Assembly: GCA_025716855.1 (NCBI GenBank)
Contig: JAIXMQ010000115.1
Span: 1 to 55,253 of the forward strand
From: Pilaira anomala
Taxonomy: Eukaryota; Mucoromycota; Mucoromycetes; Mucorales; Mucoraceae
Direction of reading: 5' to 3'
DNA length: 55,253 bases
Part shown: positions 1 through 11,200 of the stretch, in pieces
Numbering within the stretch: the stretch's first letter is position 1
Layout: every line of letters starts with the position of its first letter
Position numbers and translations under genes: made by a program
Notes under the pieces: generated by a model
What the model was told of the DNA's origin: nothing
What the model saw: only the letters and a program-made list of their open reading frames with translations
Databases searched by the model: none

Positions 1-530
1 GATCATTATATTTTAAAATTATAAGTATTGTTATATTTAAGCTCAGGTTTTACTTCGACTCAAGTCAAGTCTTATTTGTGTGCTCAAGTAACGTCACATA
101 AATCATCATTCTTTATGACCTGTGATTGTATCAGCGCATTACCTCACTATATCTACACACTGGCAGTAACACTGACAATATGCGAACTTTTTACATTATT
201 GGTATCTTTAGGAGAGCTTGAAGGAGGCTTTTTTTTTTAAAAAAAAAATACGTGTGTATGTCCTACTTGAAAACACACTAAATGTTATTTTTAATTATCT
301 TATTGTTTATTTGGTGTGTTTATTTATCAACTTTAAAGTGTGCAGATTATTTCATAAAAGTTCATCTTTAATACTTTGGGCTAGAAACAAGATACGTGTT
401 ATTTTCCTTTGTAATGTAATCTTCGAGAGAAGAGGTCCAGGCAATGTTGCTCACCTGTCTGCAATCATTAGGTTTCTTGTGAGAATCACTTCTTTTAGGA
501 CAGTAGTAAATTCTAGTATGATAACTTATA

Positions 531-773
531 CTAGTTACAAATTGTTTGTTGACTTCTGTAAATTGAGCTATAAATAGTCGAACTATAGACACTAATATTC
601 GAAAAGTTTTTGAGCTCTTCTTCTTTGACAAATTCATAAATACATTCTTTTTGCCTTTGCTGCCTCATCGATCTTTGTGCAGCCATATTTGGAAGTTGAT
701 AAAAATCTGCCTCGCGTTTTAAATTTTCCATGTGACGGTCTTTAATGCTGAAATCCTCAGTACGTAAGTACAA
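531..773 (-). other. Short antisense open frame upstream of copy A gene, partly conserved in copy B
   Basis: Read on the minus strand, this gives about 80 residues beginning MYLRTEDFSIKDRHMENLKR, a charged and helical-looking stretch. The same first ~42 residues recur in copy B (about 49700-49830). There, loss of one A in an A-run shifts the frame, so the downstream part is not shared. This could be a divergent first exon or a relic. The frameshift between copies argues against a functional full-length product. I do not recognise a family. Confidence 0.25.
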
Positions 774-952
774 GAATAACTGTATTTTAAAGAGAATAAT
801 ATAAACCTAATATAAATAAGACATTATCTAATAGCAAAACAAATTTGAGTAATCAGTAAACATGAGGTAATAGAAATTTTTGGCGTAGTCTTTTTCCCAG
901 GCAGCTATTTTTTTTTCCTTGTTCTCTTCTTTAACTATACAACATTGCTGCA

Positions 953-1912
953 ATGAATAACAATAATACCAACGAGAATGCACCTGAGCAACCACAAAGA
1001 GGCTCCATTATAAATAACATAATAACCTCCATCGCTAATCCAAAACAGACAGCCATTAATCTTTATAATACATACGTTGCCAATGTTACTTTCAGACGAA
1101 ATACAGAATCAAGAAACAAGCCAGAACGTAAAATTAAAAACGCGGTCTCACAAATGAAAAGACGCTTACAAGTTCAAGGAAGAGTCTTGACTGATTCCAA
1201 TCATGGTACTGAAGTAACGGATAAGGGAACTCAAACTGATGGTGATGTTTCATATGAAAAAAAGGCCAAGCGAAGAGTCAGTTTCGCAACTCCAGAATCA
1301 ACTATCATTATCGAACGTCCTTCGAAAAAGTATAAAAAATCAATACCTTCAACTACAAATTCTATCTTATCCCCAACTTTGATACCGACTCATGCTGAAT
1401 CATCAACTACATACAATATTGGACCTATTTCTCCATTTTCTATGCCCTACCAATTACCTATTACTCAAAACGCTTGTGAAGCTACTTCTTCATCACTTAT
1501 TCAATTAGGTTTTTCAGTTACCCAGCATACTCATGAATCTAATTCATCACCTGTACAAACTACACTTCATACTGAATCACCACCTATTCAACACATTAAT
1601 GAATCTAAATTACCACAAATATATGCACATGAACCAAGCCTTTCACCTGTTCAATCCTGTTATGAACACAACTCTTCACCTGCTCAATACATCTATGAAC
1701 AAATCTCTTCACCTGCTGAAGCTAACCTTGAATCTATCTATGACGTTGGATTTACTCATGATCCGGAATACTCAGAACCTGGCACTCCTTTTGTTCAACA
1801 AGCTTCTGAACACAACCCTTTACCAGAGGAATTTGACCTTGAGTTTTATTATATGACAGGATACTTGGAAGCTGCTTGTGACCTTGATGCTGCTCTTCAT
1901 GACATCTTTTGA
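953..1912 (+). CDS. Serine/proline-rich family protein, short paralog (copy A), with LC8-like and PP1-like docking motifs
   Basis: Single-exon 319-residue protein from ATG 953, with no signal peptide or membrane segment. Residues 1-60 are polar and mildly amphipathic; 50-75 are basic. Residues 91-95 read KGTQT, the classical dynein light chain LC8 anchor form. Residues 104-111 read KAKRRVSF, containing an RVxF-type protein phosphatase 1 docking site. A KKYKK cluster at 125-129 could serve nuclear import. From ~150 the protein is low-complexity with recurring S-P-[VIA]-Q and glutamate-serine blocks. It ends in one copy of a unit that is repeated about six times in paralog B. No catalytic domain is seen. 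The motif readings are inference; the role is unknown. Upstream DNA is shared with copy B, so the promoter was probably duplicated too. Confidence 0.75.
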   Translation: MNNNNTNENAPEQPQRGSIINNIITSIANPKQTAINLYNTYVANVTFRRNTESRNKPERKIKNAVSQMKRRLQVQGRVLTDSNHGTEVTDKGTQTDGDVSYEKKAKRRVSFATPESTIIIERPSKKYKKSIPSTTNSILSPTLIPTHAESSTTYNIGPISPFSMPYQLPITQNACEATSSSLIQLGFSVTQHTHESNSSPVQTTLHTESPPIQHINESKLPQIYAHEPSLSPVQSCYEHNSSPAQYIYEQISSPAEANLESIYDVGFTHDPEYSEPGTPFVQQASEHNPLPEEFDLEFYYMTGYLEAACDLDAALHDIF

Positions 1913-2586
1913 ACGCAGCTTAGACTTAACAAATATGTCTATTATTTCCTGACCTTGAGTCCTAAGAGATAACTGGCAGGTCTTCTGGATTATAGCTTTA
2001 GTTTAGTTTTATAATGAGGAAGTGAGACAAGTTTATTAAAAGATAAAAAGTAACAAATCTTTAAAGATATAAATACCATAAAAAATAATCAACTTGAATA
2101 AAATCAATTCACAATTTAAACCTTTATTCTTCTTTATACTTAAAGAACTTGTATTTTGATTTAATAATATCTTATTTCCATCATATTTTATTTTATTTCT
2201 TAGATACATATGTACATAGTGAAGAAGAGAGTCATTGCCGTCAACAGGTAAAAAAAAAAAAAAAAAAAAAATTCTTATGCGTCCTGAAAAAGGCATGATA
2301 ATTCCTACTAGCTAAACTTATATTTCAATTTGTAGAAAAGTCTCCAGTATTGAATATGTACTGTAAATGAAAAACCCCCTTTTGCCGAGTACTTTCTTCT
2401 GTATGTAAATATTATACAGATGTATTAAAATGAGAGAGAATGAAATTAACAAGCCTTTTATGTACTTGTGTTACATCTCTCTCGATCTTTTTCCGGGCAA
2501 ATTTTATTTATACTTTTTGATTGTTCAGTTCCAATTTGATATAAATACAGTGTTATTATTTTCGTTTTCTCTCTTTATACTTGAAA

Positions 2587-2982
2587 ATGATGTTGAATTG
2601 TAAATTACTTTGTTTCCTATTACCTTTATTTATGCTTCTTCAAGAATGTCAGGCCTTTGTTAGTGTTAAATTTGAAATTGGTATAAAAAACTCTTATACC
2701 TATTGGGTCAATGGCACACCAGGAAATATACATATCACAGATGGAGGAAAGGAAACCATCTGTATTGTTCCTGACAGTCATTCTGTGGATTATAGCGGTT
2801 CTATAGATGGTGTTTTACGTCTCACGTGCGGAAAATATGATTTAGTATGGGACGCTGATCATCATGATACTGGACATCTTTCTACTGAGGATATGGATTT
2901 TGGTATCACTAATTGTATTAGAGAGAAGAAACAAGCTCCAGGCTCTCCTAAAGAAATAATGATCTCTATTACTTGCTATTAA
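2587..2982 (+). CDS. Small secreted four-cysteine protein (paralog of 7842-8270)
   Basis: Single-exon protein of 131 residues starting at ATG 2587. A codon for another Met precedes nothing useful, and upstream TTG 2581 is not a plausible start. Residues 1-24 form a signal peptide ending QECQA. The mature part has four cysteines (contexts ETIC, RLTC, TNC, ITC), suggesting two disulfides. It shares with its paralog the skeleton Y/W-W-x-x-G, then C, then L-x-x-x-C-x-x-Y, W, HDTG, F-G-I-x-N-C-I-R and a terminal cysteine. It is probably extracellular or wall-associated. A TATAAATA-like element lies near 2540. The family is not recognised; an effector-like or carbohydrate-binding role is only a guess. 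The poly-pyrimidine-rich intergenic DNA downstream leads to DBP7. Confidence 0.75.
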   Translation: MMLNCKLLCFLLPLFMLLQECQAFVSVKFEIGIKNSYTYWVNGTPGNIHITDGGKETICIVPDSHSVDYSGSIDGVLRLTCGKYDLVWDADHHDTGHLSTEDMDFGITNCIREKKQAPGSPKEIMISITCY

Positions 2983-3235
2983 ATACGAGGATTTGAAATT
3001 TGTACTATAATCATTATAATAAAAGAGTATATTCCTCTCATAATTACATTCATATGCTTTTATTTTACAAAGAAAACGATTTTAATTTCCAACTTTTTTA
3101 AATAAAGCATATATTTTGTGATACAAGTCTCTTTTTTTTTTCTGAGACAGAAATATAATAAAAGTTAATTTTTCTTTTTCGAAAATTTTTTATAGATCTT
3201 GATCTTCTTTTAAATTCTTTGATCATTAAAATAAA

Positions 3236-5764
3236 ATGGAGGACGACGGCATCTTGTTAAATTTTAGTACAACACCTTCTACACCAAAGAAACCTACTAT
3301 CAAAAGAGGTAATGATCGTGGTGTAGCCAAGGCACCTGTCATGAACCAACCTAGAATGACAGCCGCACCCGTTTCTTCTTCTACAACAACCGAAGGATCA
3401 ATCGAAGTATCAACAGAAGCCGAAGCTGCTGCTGCTACAGGTCTTGCACCAGGTACCAAGATTCGACACGGAAGAGCTCAAATCGCTTCTTCTCTCTTTT
3501 CTTCTAATCCACTTATTCCTACCACCTACCACAAGAAATCGATCAGCACTCGTGAAGGAGCTAGTAATGCTCCCATGTTGGACTCCAGCACATTCACAGG
3601 TATTGGTATCGAACCTGATTTAGCCGATCATTTAGTGGCCAAATACAATGTCACAACACCTACCAATGTTCAAGCCAAGGCCATTCCCGTCTTATTAGGT
3701 CCCTCTTCTACTGTGAAATCCGACCATACTACAGAAGACGTGGATGTCGTTGTTCAAGCCGAGACAGGTTCTGGTAAAACCTTGACTTATTTATTACCTA
3801 TTATCAATCGATTGATTGCTGCCTCCACTGCGCCCAAAGACGACCCTACTCAAAAACCATTTGGTGATCGTATGGTAGGTACAATCGCAATCATTTTAAC
3901 ACCTACAAGAGAATTAGCACAACAAGTTTTGGGTGTCTTGACGCAGATTGTCAGTTTACCTCGACCCAAGGACGAGAATTTACGTCGATTGCATTGGATT
4001 GTACCTGGTATTGTAATTGGAGGAGATTCAAAGGCAAAAGAAAAGGCACGTTTAAGAAAGGGTGTGAATGTATTGGTGAGTACACCTGGTAGACTCTTGG
4101 ATCATTTAGAGAACACAAAGAGTTTCGATATTTCCAATTTGAAATGGCTTGTGTTGGATGAAGCAGATAGATTATTGGACCTTGGGTTTGAAGAGACTTT
4201 AAAGAAGATTATGAATTATATTGATGCTCGTACCATGATGGGTGGAAATGAAAAGTATCGTGATTTGTTGGTAGGAAAGGTCTGGCCAAAGAGACGTCAA
4301 ACAATATTATGTTCTGCTACCTTGAGAGATGATGTAAAGCAATTGGCAGGCTGGTCGCTTGTTAAACCTGCTTTCGTAAGTGGTACGGATACCAAGAAAG
4401 ATGCATCTAAATTATTATCAACAGAAAATCATGGTCAAGAGGATGAAGATGAAGAAATGAAATTTACTACACCCAATCAGTTGAAACAAACTTATACCAT
4501 TGTACCTGCGAAGTTACGTTTAATTACTTTATTAGCCATGTTAAAATCCTGCTTTTATGATAAACGTACCCGTAAGAGTATGAATAGCAAAGTCATCGTT
4601 TTCTTTTCTTGTTGTGATTCAGTTGATTTTCATTATGATCTCTTTGCTCATGCTGGTAAACCAATTTTGGACGAAGACTCTGATGATGAAGATAATGGCG
4701 ATGACGATGAAACAAAGATGATGAAGAAGGCATTAAATGATGTTGTTGGAAAGCAAGAAGCAAAGAAATTCTCAAAGAAATTAACAGGAAACAATAAGAA
4801 TTTCAAGAGTAATCGATCTGATGATATCGCCTCTGCAGATAAGGATGGAAGCAAGAAAAAGAAGGTAGTTGAGGCAGCAAGCCAAATCAGTACCCTTTTG
4901 GGTGAAAAGCAAGTATTCCGTCTTCATGGTGATTTAAATCAACAGATTCGTTCCCAAACATTTTCTGAATTCAGTAAAGCAAAGGCAGGTGTCTTGTTCT
5001 GTACTGATGTTGCTGCACGTGGTTTAGATTTACCTAATGTTGATCGTATTATTCAATATGATGTACCTACAGATCTCAAGGACTATGTGCATCGTGCTGG
5101 TCGTACTGCTCGTCTTGGTAAAACTGGTGAAGCTACCTTGTTCTTATTACCAAGTGAATCGGATTATCTTGATGTCTTGAAAGCTCAAGATTTATTCCCA
5201 GAGTCAATTACAATGGAAAACATCTTGAAAAATATTGCTGAACAAGGTGATGATTTCCAAACTCCTGCTCAAGATATTCAAAATACCATGGAGAATTATA
5301 TCCTTTCTGATGAAAGTGTAAGTTTTCGCTATTTTATTTTCTTTTTATTTATATCAGAAACTAATTTTTCTTTTTTGTTATAGCATGTCATGTTGGCTCG
5401 TAAAGCATTTTGGTCTACCTGTCGTGCTTATGCTACACATCCTGCTGCAGAAAAACATATCTTCCACGTTAAAAGACTTCATTTAGGTCATTTAGCAAAG
5501 TCCTTTGCTTTAAGAGAAGCACCCTCTAATATTCATGAAAAAACTAAGGGTAAAAAGAGAAAGGATGCAAAGAATGAACGTATGCCTGGTTTGAAGAAGT
5601 TTGAAGGCAAGGATAAGCCAACTGGTCCTTATAAGAATATCAAGGATCCTTTAAAGAGAAACTTTGATCATGCTGGTGAATTCGCTATTGCTAGTGCAGC
5701 TAGTATGACCGATGGTCCTACCACCAAGAAAAAGAAGAAGAACCCTGTCCCTAGAAATTTTTAG
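3236..5764 (+). CDS. DBP7: ATP-dependent DEAD-box RNA helicase DBP7 (DDX31-like)
   Basis: Two exons, 3236-5317 and 5384-5764, separated by a 66-nt intron (GTAAGT, CTAAT branch site, TTATAG); 820 residues. The Q-motif region lies near residues 122-150. Walker A AETGSGKT is at 175-182, PTRELAQQ follows, DEAD is at 308-311 and SAT at 360-362. The ARGLDLP block precedes HRAGRTAR at 619-626. An acidic then lysine-rich insert interrupts the second RecA domain (about 475-545), and the C-terminus is very basic, as expected for nucleolar helicases. DBP7 family members act in 60S pre-ribosome assembly. The length is close to yeast Dbp7 (742). The intron phase is clean and the exon-2 frame matches the DBP7 C-terminal region. 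It is transcribed convergently with the FIST gene. Confidence 0.93.
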
Positions 5765-6069
5765 ATTGTATTATATATAAAGTAAATAAAAAGACCTGAA
5801 CAAAAGTAAGGCCGAATTAACATTTTTTTTTCTCAATTCGCAAATATATTTGACCAAAGTAACTTTTTTGGTCACACAGAGCACACTTGTTTCTTTCATG
5901 TGAGTTCATAAAATATATCCTAGAGAAAAAAATGCTTTTTTTTTCCTCTATTTTCCTTCAATATAATATTTTATTACATATCAATCTTGTGCAGCAAAAT
6001 ATCACAACATCTGTTATTAAGAAATAGTTGCCCTTTTCGTTCACATTTCTATTTAATAGTAAAATTTTG

Positions 6070-6181
6070 TTAAGATAAATGCCCACCTTTAATACAAAAT
6101 AAATGCCCCCCCCCCTGAATACAAAAAAATTAAAAAAAAAAATGTTTGTCGATTTTTGTTTAAGGCGGGCATTTATTTTAT
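6070..6181. repeat. Small inverted-repeat element between convergent genes (MITE-like)
   Basis: Left arm ATAAATGCCCACCTTT (6076-6091) is nearly the reverse complement of the right arm AAGGCGGGCATTTATTTT (6162-6179). A second partial left arm, ATAAATGCCCCCC, occurs at 6099-6111. The whole is about 110 bp and lies between the 3' ends of DBP7 and the FIST gene. It could be a tiny MITE or a bidirectional 3'-end structure. A T20 run follows at about 6198-6218. Confidence 0.5.
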
Positions 6182-6275
6182 TATGGCACGGAGAGTTTTT
6201 TTTTTTTTTTTTTTTTTGTTAGAATATTTTTGAGCAGATAAATCTGAAGAATTCAACTGTATAGATACAAAATAT

Positions 6276-7606
6276 TTATTGGGATAATTTAAAAATAACT
6301 TTTGAAAAGGGTACATCTAACACTTCACTAGGTATATTACTACGACCTACAACGACACCGTTCTCACTTACACCTCCAAACACATCGGAAACAACAGAGG
6401 CTTCTGTAGGAATTTTGACAGGTGCAGCATCAATGGTATAATCTTTACCACTGACACCAAAGACTATCTCATCAGATCCAATTTGATCACTAGAAACATT
6501 TTTAAATCCAAGATCCTTCTTTTTCAAAAACTAGATAAAAATTTTAATACCTATATTATAGACAAATTATTTATATATATATAACTTACTTGTACTGTTT
6601 GACCAATTTGGAGATCAGCAGTCGTATCAACAGACATATTACCTCTACCAGGATCACCACTTGTGATACGACTGATGGTAACATTACCTTCTGATGTCTC
6701 ATCTTCATTAGGAGGATAAACCGCCAAATAAAATTCTTCATCTTTAGATAATTTAGGACCACCTTGAATTAACTTTAATAATAACCCAGTAGCACCACCT
6801 TGATCTAAATCTAAAATGATATTTCCTCTACACCGTGTAATCTTGACAGGTTCACCTAATTTTTCCATTGCCTCATGACTTAAAGACACAATCCCGCTTT
6901 TTTTACCATAAGAAGCAAATCCAACCATACCAGCCCCCATGATACTGTTTCCCTGAAATAAAGTGTATGGTTCACCTGTGACAAATGGGGTAGATGCACC
7001 AATGATACCTACTTTAGGTACATCAGGATAATGATGATCCAAGGACTGAAGAAGTTGATCTGGCTCGTTATCGGAGATTGTAAATACAAAGGAAGGCTTT
7101 TCATTTAATCCTGGAGGTAATTCGAATGCCTGTGCTGGGGTACTAACTGACCCAAAGTCCTTCCAACCTACTTTATCAATATGATCACTTTGAAACTTTA
7201 ATCTCTCAGTCTCTTCTGAACGACCCCAACGACCGACAGAGATAGATCGGATCTTGAGTCGATCTGGACTGTCTTTTATTTTGAAAGGGACAAGTGTTTC
7301 ATCGTGTCCTAACCAAAGTGAAATACCATGATCTACTTGAGGAACGCGATCGATGACACCGCCTATGAGGACATTAGGTTTCAATTGGGTGTTTAAGGAT
7401 TCAAGCAAGTTGCGATAATGTTGAAGCGAAAATGACTTGGAGGCCAAGACTACACATACGTCAGGTGCTTTGGTCGTTTTTAAACTATCGATGGACGTTT
7501 GAACACATTCTTCTATGCTAGATCCACTTGACGTCAGACTGGTCCAAATGGATCGCGTATATTTAGGCGTTGTTAAAAAAATTTTAGCTGAAAAAAGTAG
7601 AGACAT
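6276..7606 (-). CDS. FIST-domain protein (FIST_N/FIST_C, FBXO22-like without F-box)
   Basis: Two exons on the minus strand, 7606-6590 and 6530-6276, with a 59-nt intron (GTAAGT...CTAG) in phase 0; 423 residues. The N-terminal half contains the motifs expected of a FIST_N domain: a short hydrophobic strand DVCVVLASKSF near residue 50 and IGGVIDRVPQVDHGISLWLG near 80-100. The second half (about 215-400) has glycine-rich GIIGASTPFVTGEPYTLFQG and GAGMVGFASYG segments typical of the sensory FIST_C part. FIST domains are common in bacterial signalling proteins and occur in eukaryotic FBXO22. No F-box is visible upstream of ATG 7606. The ligand and role are unknown. The gene is convergent with DBP7. 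Confidence 0.72.
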
Positions 7607-7841
7607 GTCAATAGTATGAGGAAGAAGAAAGTTTAAAGTATATTCGTTTTTTATCTTTGTGCTCGGAGTTGATGCAGTATATGTGTTACTTTAAAAATAG
7701 CCAAATCGAGCTTTTTTTTTCTCCACTGCACTAGAGTTATTGGATTTTACTTGTAATAAGGAAAAGAGCTCCCTCTCTCTCTCTCTCTTTTTTTTTGATA
7801 TATATAAGAAACTGAGAACTTTTACTGATACTATTTATACT

Positions 7842-8270
7842 TTATTTTTGAATTAAACTATTTGGGTTCCGGAAACGACAATCAATGTAAAGACTTTCTT
7901 CTGAAGGAGGGCCTGCCCTAATATCTCGCACGTATCTTATACAATTCGCAATACCAAAATACTCAGTATCAGTATAAAACTTTCCAGTATCATGCGTATG
8001 AGGATTCCAATGGATGTAATATTCGTCACATTTATATTGCAATATACGATGTTTCGAACCTAATTCACCCATACGGACGTTATTTGCAGTACATGCTATA
8101 CTACCGTCTCTTTCTATCACTCTTAAATTTGTTACAGATCCATCTTCCCACCATTCAACACCATCTTTTGTAACAACCTTAAAAGTAAAGCCAACATACG
8201 CCTGACATTCTTGTAAAAATATTAACAGTAGTGCTGATACCAGTAACGTTTTGATGCTTCTAACCAACAT
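7842..8270 (-). CDS. Small secreted four-cysteine protein (paralog of 2587-2982)
   Basis: Single-exon 142-residue protein with a signal peptide (residues 1-25, ending QECQA, exactly like its paralog). The mature part carries four cysteines (SIAC, QYKC, ANC, IDC) and the shared blocks EWWEDG, YIHWNPHTHDTGKF and YFGIANCIRYVRDI. A TATATAATAAATA-type element lies about 30-40 nt upstream on the minus strand (near 8300-8312). Similarity to the 2.6-kb gene is clear in layout but moderate in sequence, so the duplication is old. The pair brackets DBP7 and the FIST gene in opposite orientations. Function is unknown; a secreted, disulfide-bonded surface or apoplastic factor is the simplest reading. Confidence 0.75.
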   Translation of the reverse strand: MLVRSIKTLLVSALLLIFLQECQAYVGFTFKVVTKDGVEWWEDGSVTNLRVIERDGSIACTANNVRMGELGSKHRILQYKCDEYYIHWNPHTHDTGKFYTDTEYFGIANCIRYVRDIRAGPPSEESLYIDCRFRNPNSLIQK

Positions 8271-11200
8271 ATTTTATTTTTATTTTTAAAGATGAAAGTA
8301 AGGTATATAATAAATAAAAAGAAATGTAAAAAGATGAGAATTAATTTTTCATTTATATCACAACACCTAAAACTACAGAGTATAGGGAGATTGCTTTAAA
8401 AAGATGTCCGTCAATTTCATTTTCTTTGTGTCTGCTAATTTTCATGTAACGTTTCATAATTTGTACTGCCTATATTTCATCTTTTGTCAAACATTTTGTG
8501 ATTTTTGGAAATGCACAATTATGGTAAATTTTTGCAGATGGGTACAACTGTATATGTCCATAATAGGCACGTTTCAATATGTACGTATATATCACAAAAT
8601 CTGCTATAAAATAAAACGAGCACTCTTTCCGGTATACCTATAATTACACATTTTATTAGCTATCATAGTCATTTCATTGTATTATTAAAGTCATTTTATT
8701 TTATATTTAATATCTCGGAAGCACTGATGGGATTAATATAAGACTTAACTTTTGATGAACTCTGAGACTGTCAGCTCTTCTTCTTTTCAGTAAAGATGAT
8801 GGCTGGCTTATGGCGTATTTTGGGACAACATCCGTAAATTTTTGGACTACGTCTACTTTCTCTTTTCAATTTCAAAACGCGTACACTAAATATATAGTCA
8901 ATTTATACCATCAGCTGCGAAGAATAGCGATTTTGGCTTTTTCAAATAATCAAAATGTGTCATTTGCTGTGAATCTTGCTTTTAGAAAATCCTATACTGT
9001 ATTATCAAAATGACTAAACTTTACAGTAAGATACATATCGACAAAGCTTACTGCTAGTTTATCAAAAAATTACTGGCAATAATTTTGTACAATAGCTTGA
9101 TGACAGAATCTCGTAAAATTCGACCAATATTTTATTACAAAGAAGTTCAATTAGTCAGAAGTATAATATAAAAAAATGGTATGGAAACTCTACTGTTCGG
9201 GAGACATTATCCATAAAAAAACGATTTCTTTATTTATAAAATATTGTCTTTCTTGATTCATATGTCATAAGAGGATAAAATAATATATTCTCACTATAGA
9301 TATGTATATGTTTTTGTTGGCTAAAGCACAAGTTAACACAAAGCAAAGATTAATATATAACTAATTTTTTAAAAAAAAAATATATGCAAACTATATAACA
9401 CAATACGCATTGAACCGAAACTACAGTTGCATACCTTTTTTTTTTAACAAATTTCTTCACCTGGAAATAAAATAAAAGCCGTTGTTTTAATAATCGAGAA
9501 ACGAGATAGTCTAACATTCGGTTTAATAAAATTGTCGATACAACTGTAAAAGACAATGCTTCTACCATGTTACCATTGACGTACTTAATAAAAGAGACAT
9601 TTTTGTAAATATCTTTGAGTGGCTTCTATTACGGATATGTTGTATCAAAGGAGAGAAATGGGTGTCTTTTAAAGAAACTTCAATTTTTTTTTATATTGTC
9701 GTTGAGTAATAATATTTAGAGAAATCTCTTGGAACATAGATCAAAAACAATTATTTCGACACGGCCTTTGGTATTAAAATCTATTCCAATTTTATAAATT
9801 AAACATTACCAAGGTTTAACTAAATTTTAACGGCTTTTATTTTACCAAAATAGCCATAAGGATTACTTTTCTTTCTTTTGACAGCCACTTTAAAATTCTC
9901 CTAGAGAAACAAGAAACTTGGTGTACAGTCATATAAAGAAAGAGATAAAATTAAAAATGTAACGAAAGAGCGATTTTAGCTACGTATATATTTTTAGGTT
10001 ACGATCATGTAGATCAAGCCTTGCTATTAATATTTAACTATATTAAGAATTTACATATTGTATACACAGTTTATTAAGATTTGACAGATGATGTCTCATT
10101 TTATTTTTTGCAAATGAGAAAGAGAACACAACAGTAGCTAAGTGATAGCTTAGAAATAGAAAAAAAAAAGTAGTTACTGGCAATCTTTTTTTTAGACAGG
10201 GAACGGCTTTACTAAAACTAAAAAAAAATGTTTGTCAATTAAATTTAATTGGATCATTTCAATTGATAACTATACCAAATAAATTTCCATTGTGCTGAAT
10301 GATCTACTTTTTGTTTTTTTCTTCTTGTTGTTCTTTCTCTTTCTATTTTTACAAGCGTTTTGTTTAGAACGACAGGATTTTCGAAATATTGAATTACAAA
10401 AATCCCTTATGGGGTTAGGGTACTCTTTTTTTTTGTATCCCCGTATCCATGAATTACAAAAAACAAGCTAGTTATGGTAAAGATTTAAGTTAGACGATCT
10501 ATTATGAGTGCTATACATCATAACCTAAAATTCCTCAATTGCACTAAAGAAAGAGTCGATCATCGAACATAACTACAATAGTTTTTCATATTAATTTAAA
10601 AGTCCTAAAACAATGTAGAGAAGAAAAAGGATAGGGGAAAGATTTTCTATACACCTATGTGATATGCATTCTTTTATGATTTTTGTAAATCTTACATTTA
10701 CTCTTAAAATATAAATGTATCAGAATAATCTAGATAAAGGAAATTGATCAACCTTTTGCAGCAGTGTAAATTTGCATATTATAATTTAATGGTTATGATT
10801 GCATGAGTGGCTATATATATCCACAGTTGACTAATTCGGTAAAAAAAAAAATGATATATCACAATTAGACACTAGTAAATCCTTACCATCTACAACGAAT
10901 ATCTTTCTCTCACCGTACGTCTTATTCTCTCACGCTGAAAAAAAACAATGGTTAGTCCCAATTCTCAAAAAGAATCTAACAAGCCAATAAATTCGAAAAT
11001 CTCGTGGTTCTAGTTAAAAAAGATCTTGGTAAATGACGATCATCCTCTCTAAAGGGCTCTTTCTGAATTCTTGGAAGCTACTTGTAGACCCTATCCAGCA
11101 TCCAAATATAGAAATTTCCATAATTTTGACAAGAAATAGCGTTACACAAGCATGAAACAATAAGACGTAATTTAGCAGGACAAAAATGGACAATTTTTTT

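Larger units (their letters stand above)
131..1918 (+). repeat. Dispersed direct duplication, copy A (partner 49213-51499)
   Basis: The stretch from the motif CAGCGCATTA to GAACGCAGC recurs in the same orientation near the right end of the window. It contains about 0.8 kb of non-coding upstream DNA plus the serine/proline-rich gene. Upstream DNA differs by scattered substitutions and small indels, including a roughly 19-nt stretch near 321-340 that is absent from the partner. The first ~540 nt of coding sequence appear identical. Similarity stops just after the stop codon. Confidence 0.9.

Noticed and set aside
8404..9013. Two small open frames in the 8.4-9.0 kb spacer
   Set aside because: Low-complexity hydrophobic composition, no conserved motifs, and an embedding in AT-rich repeats.
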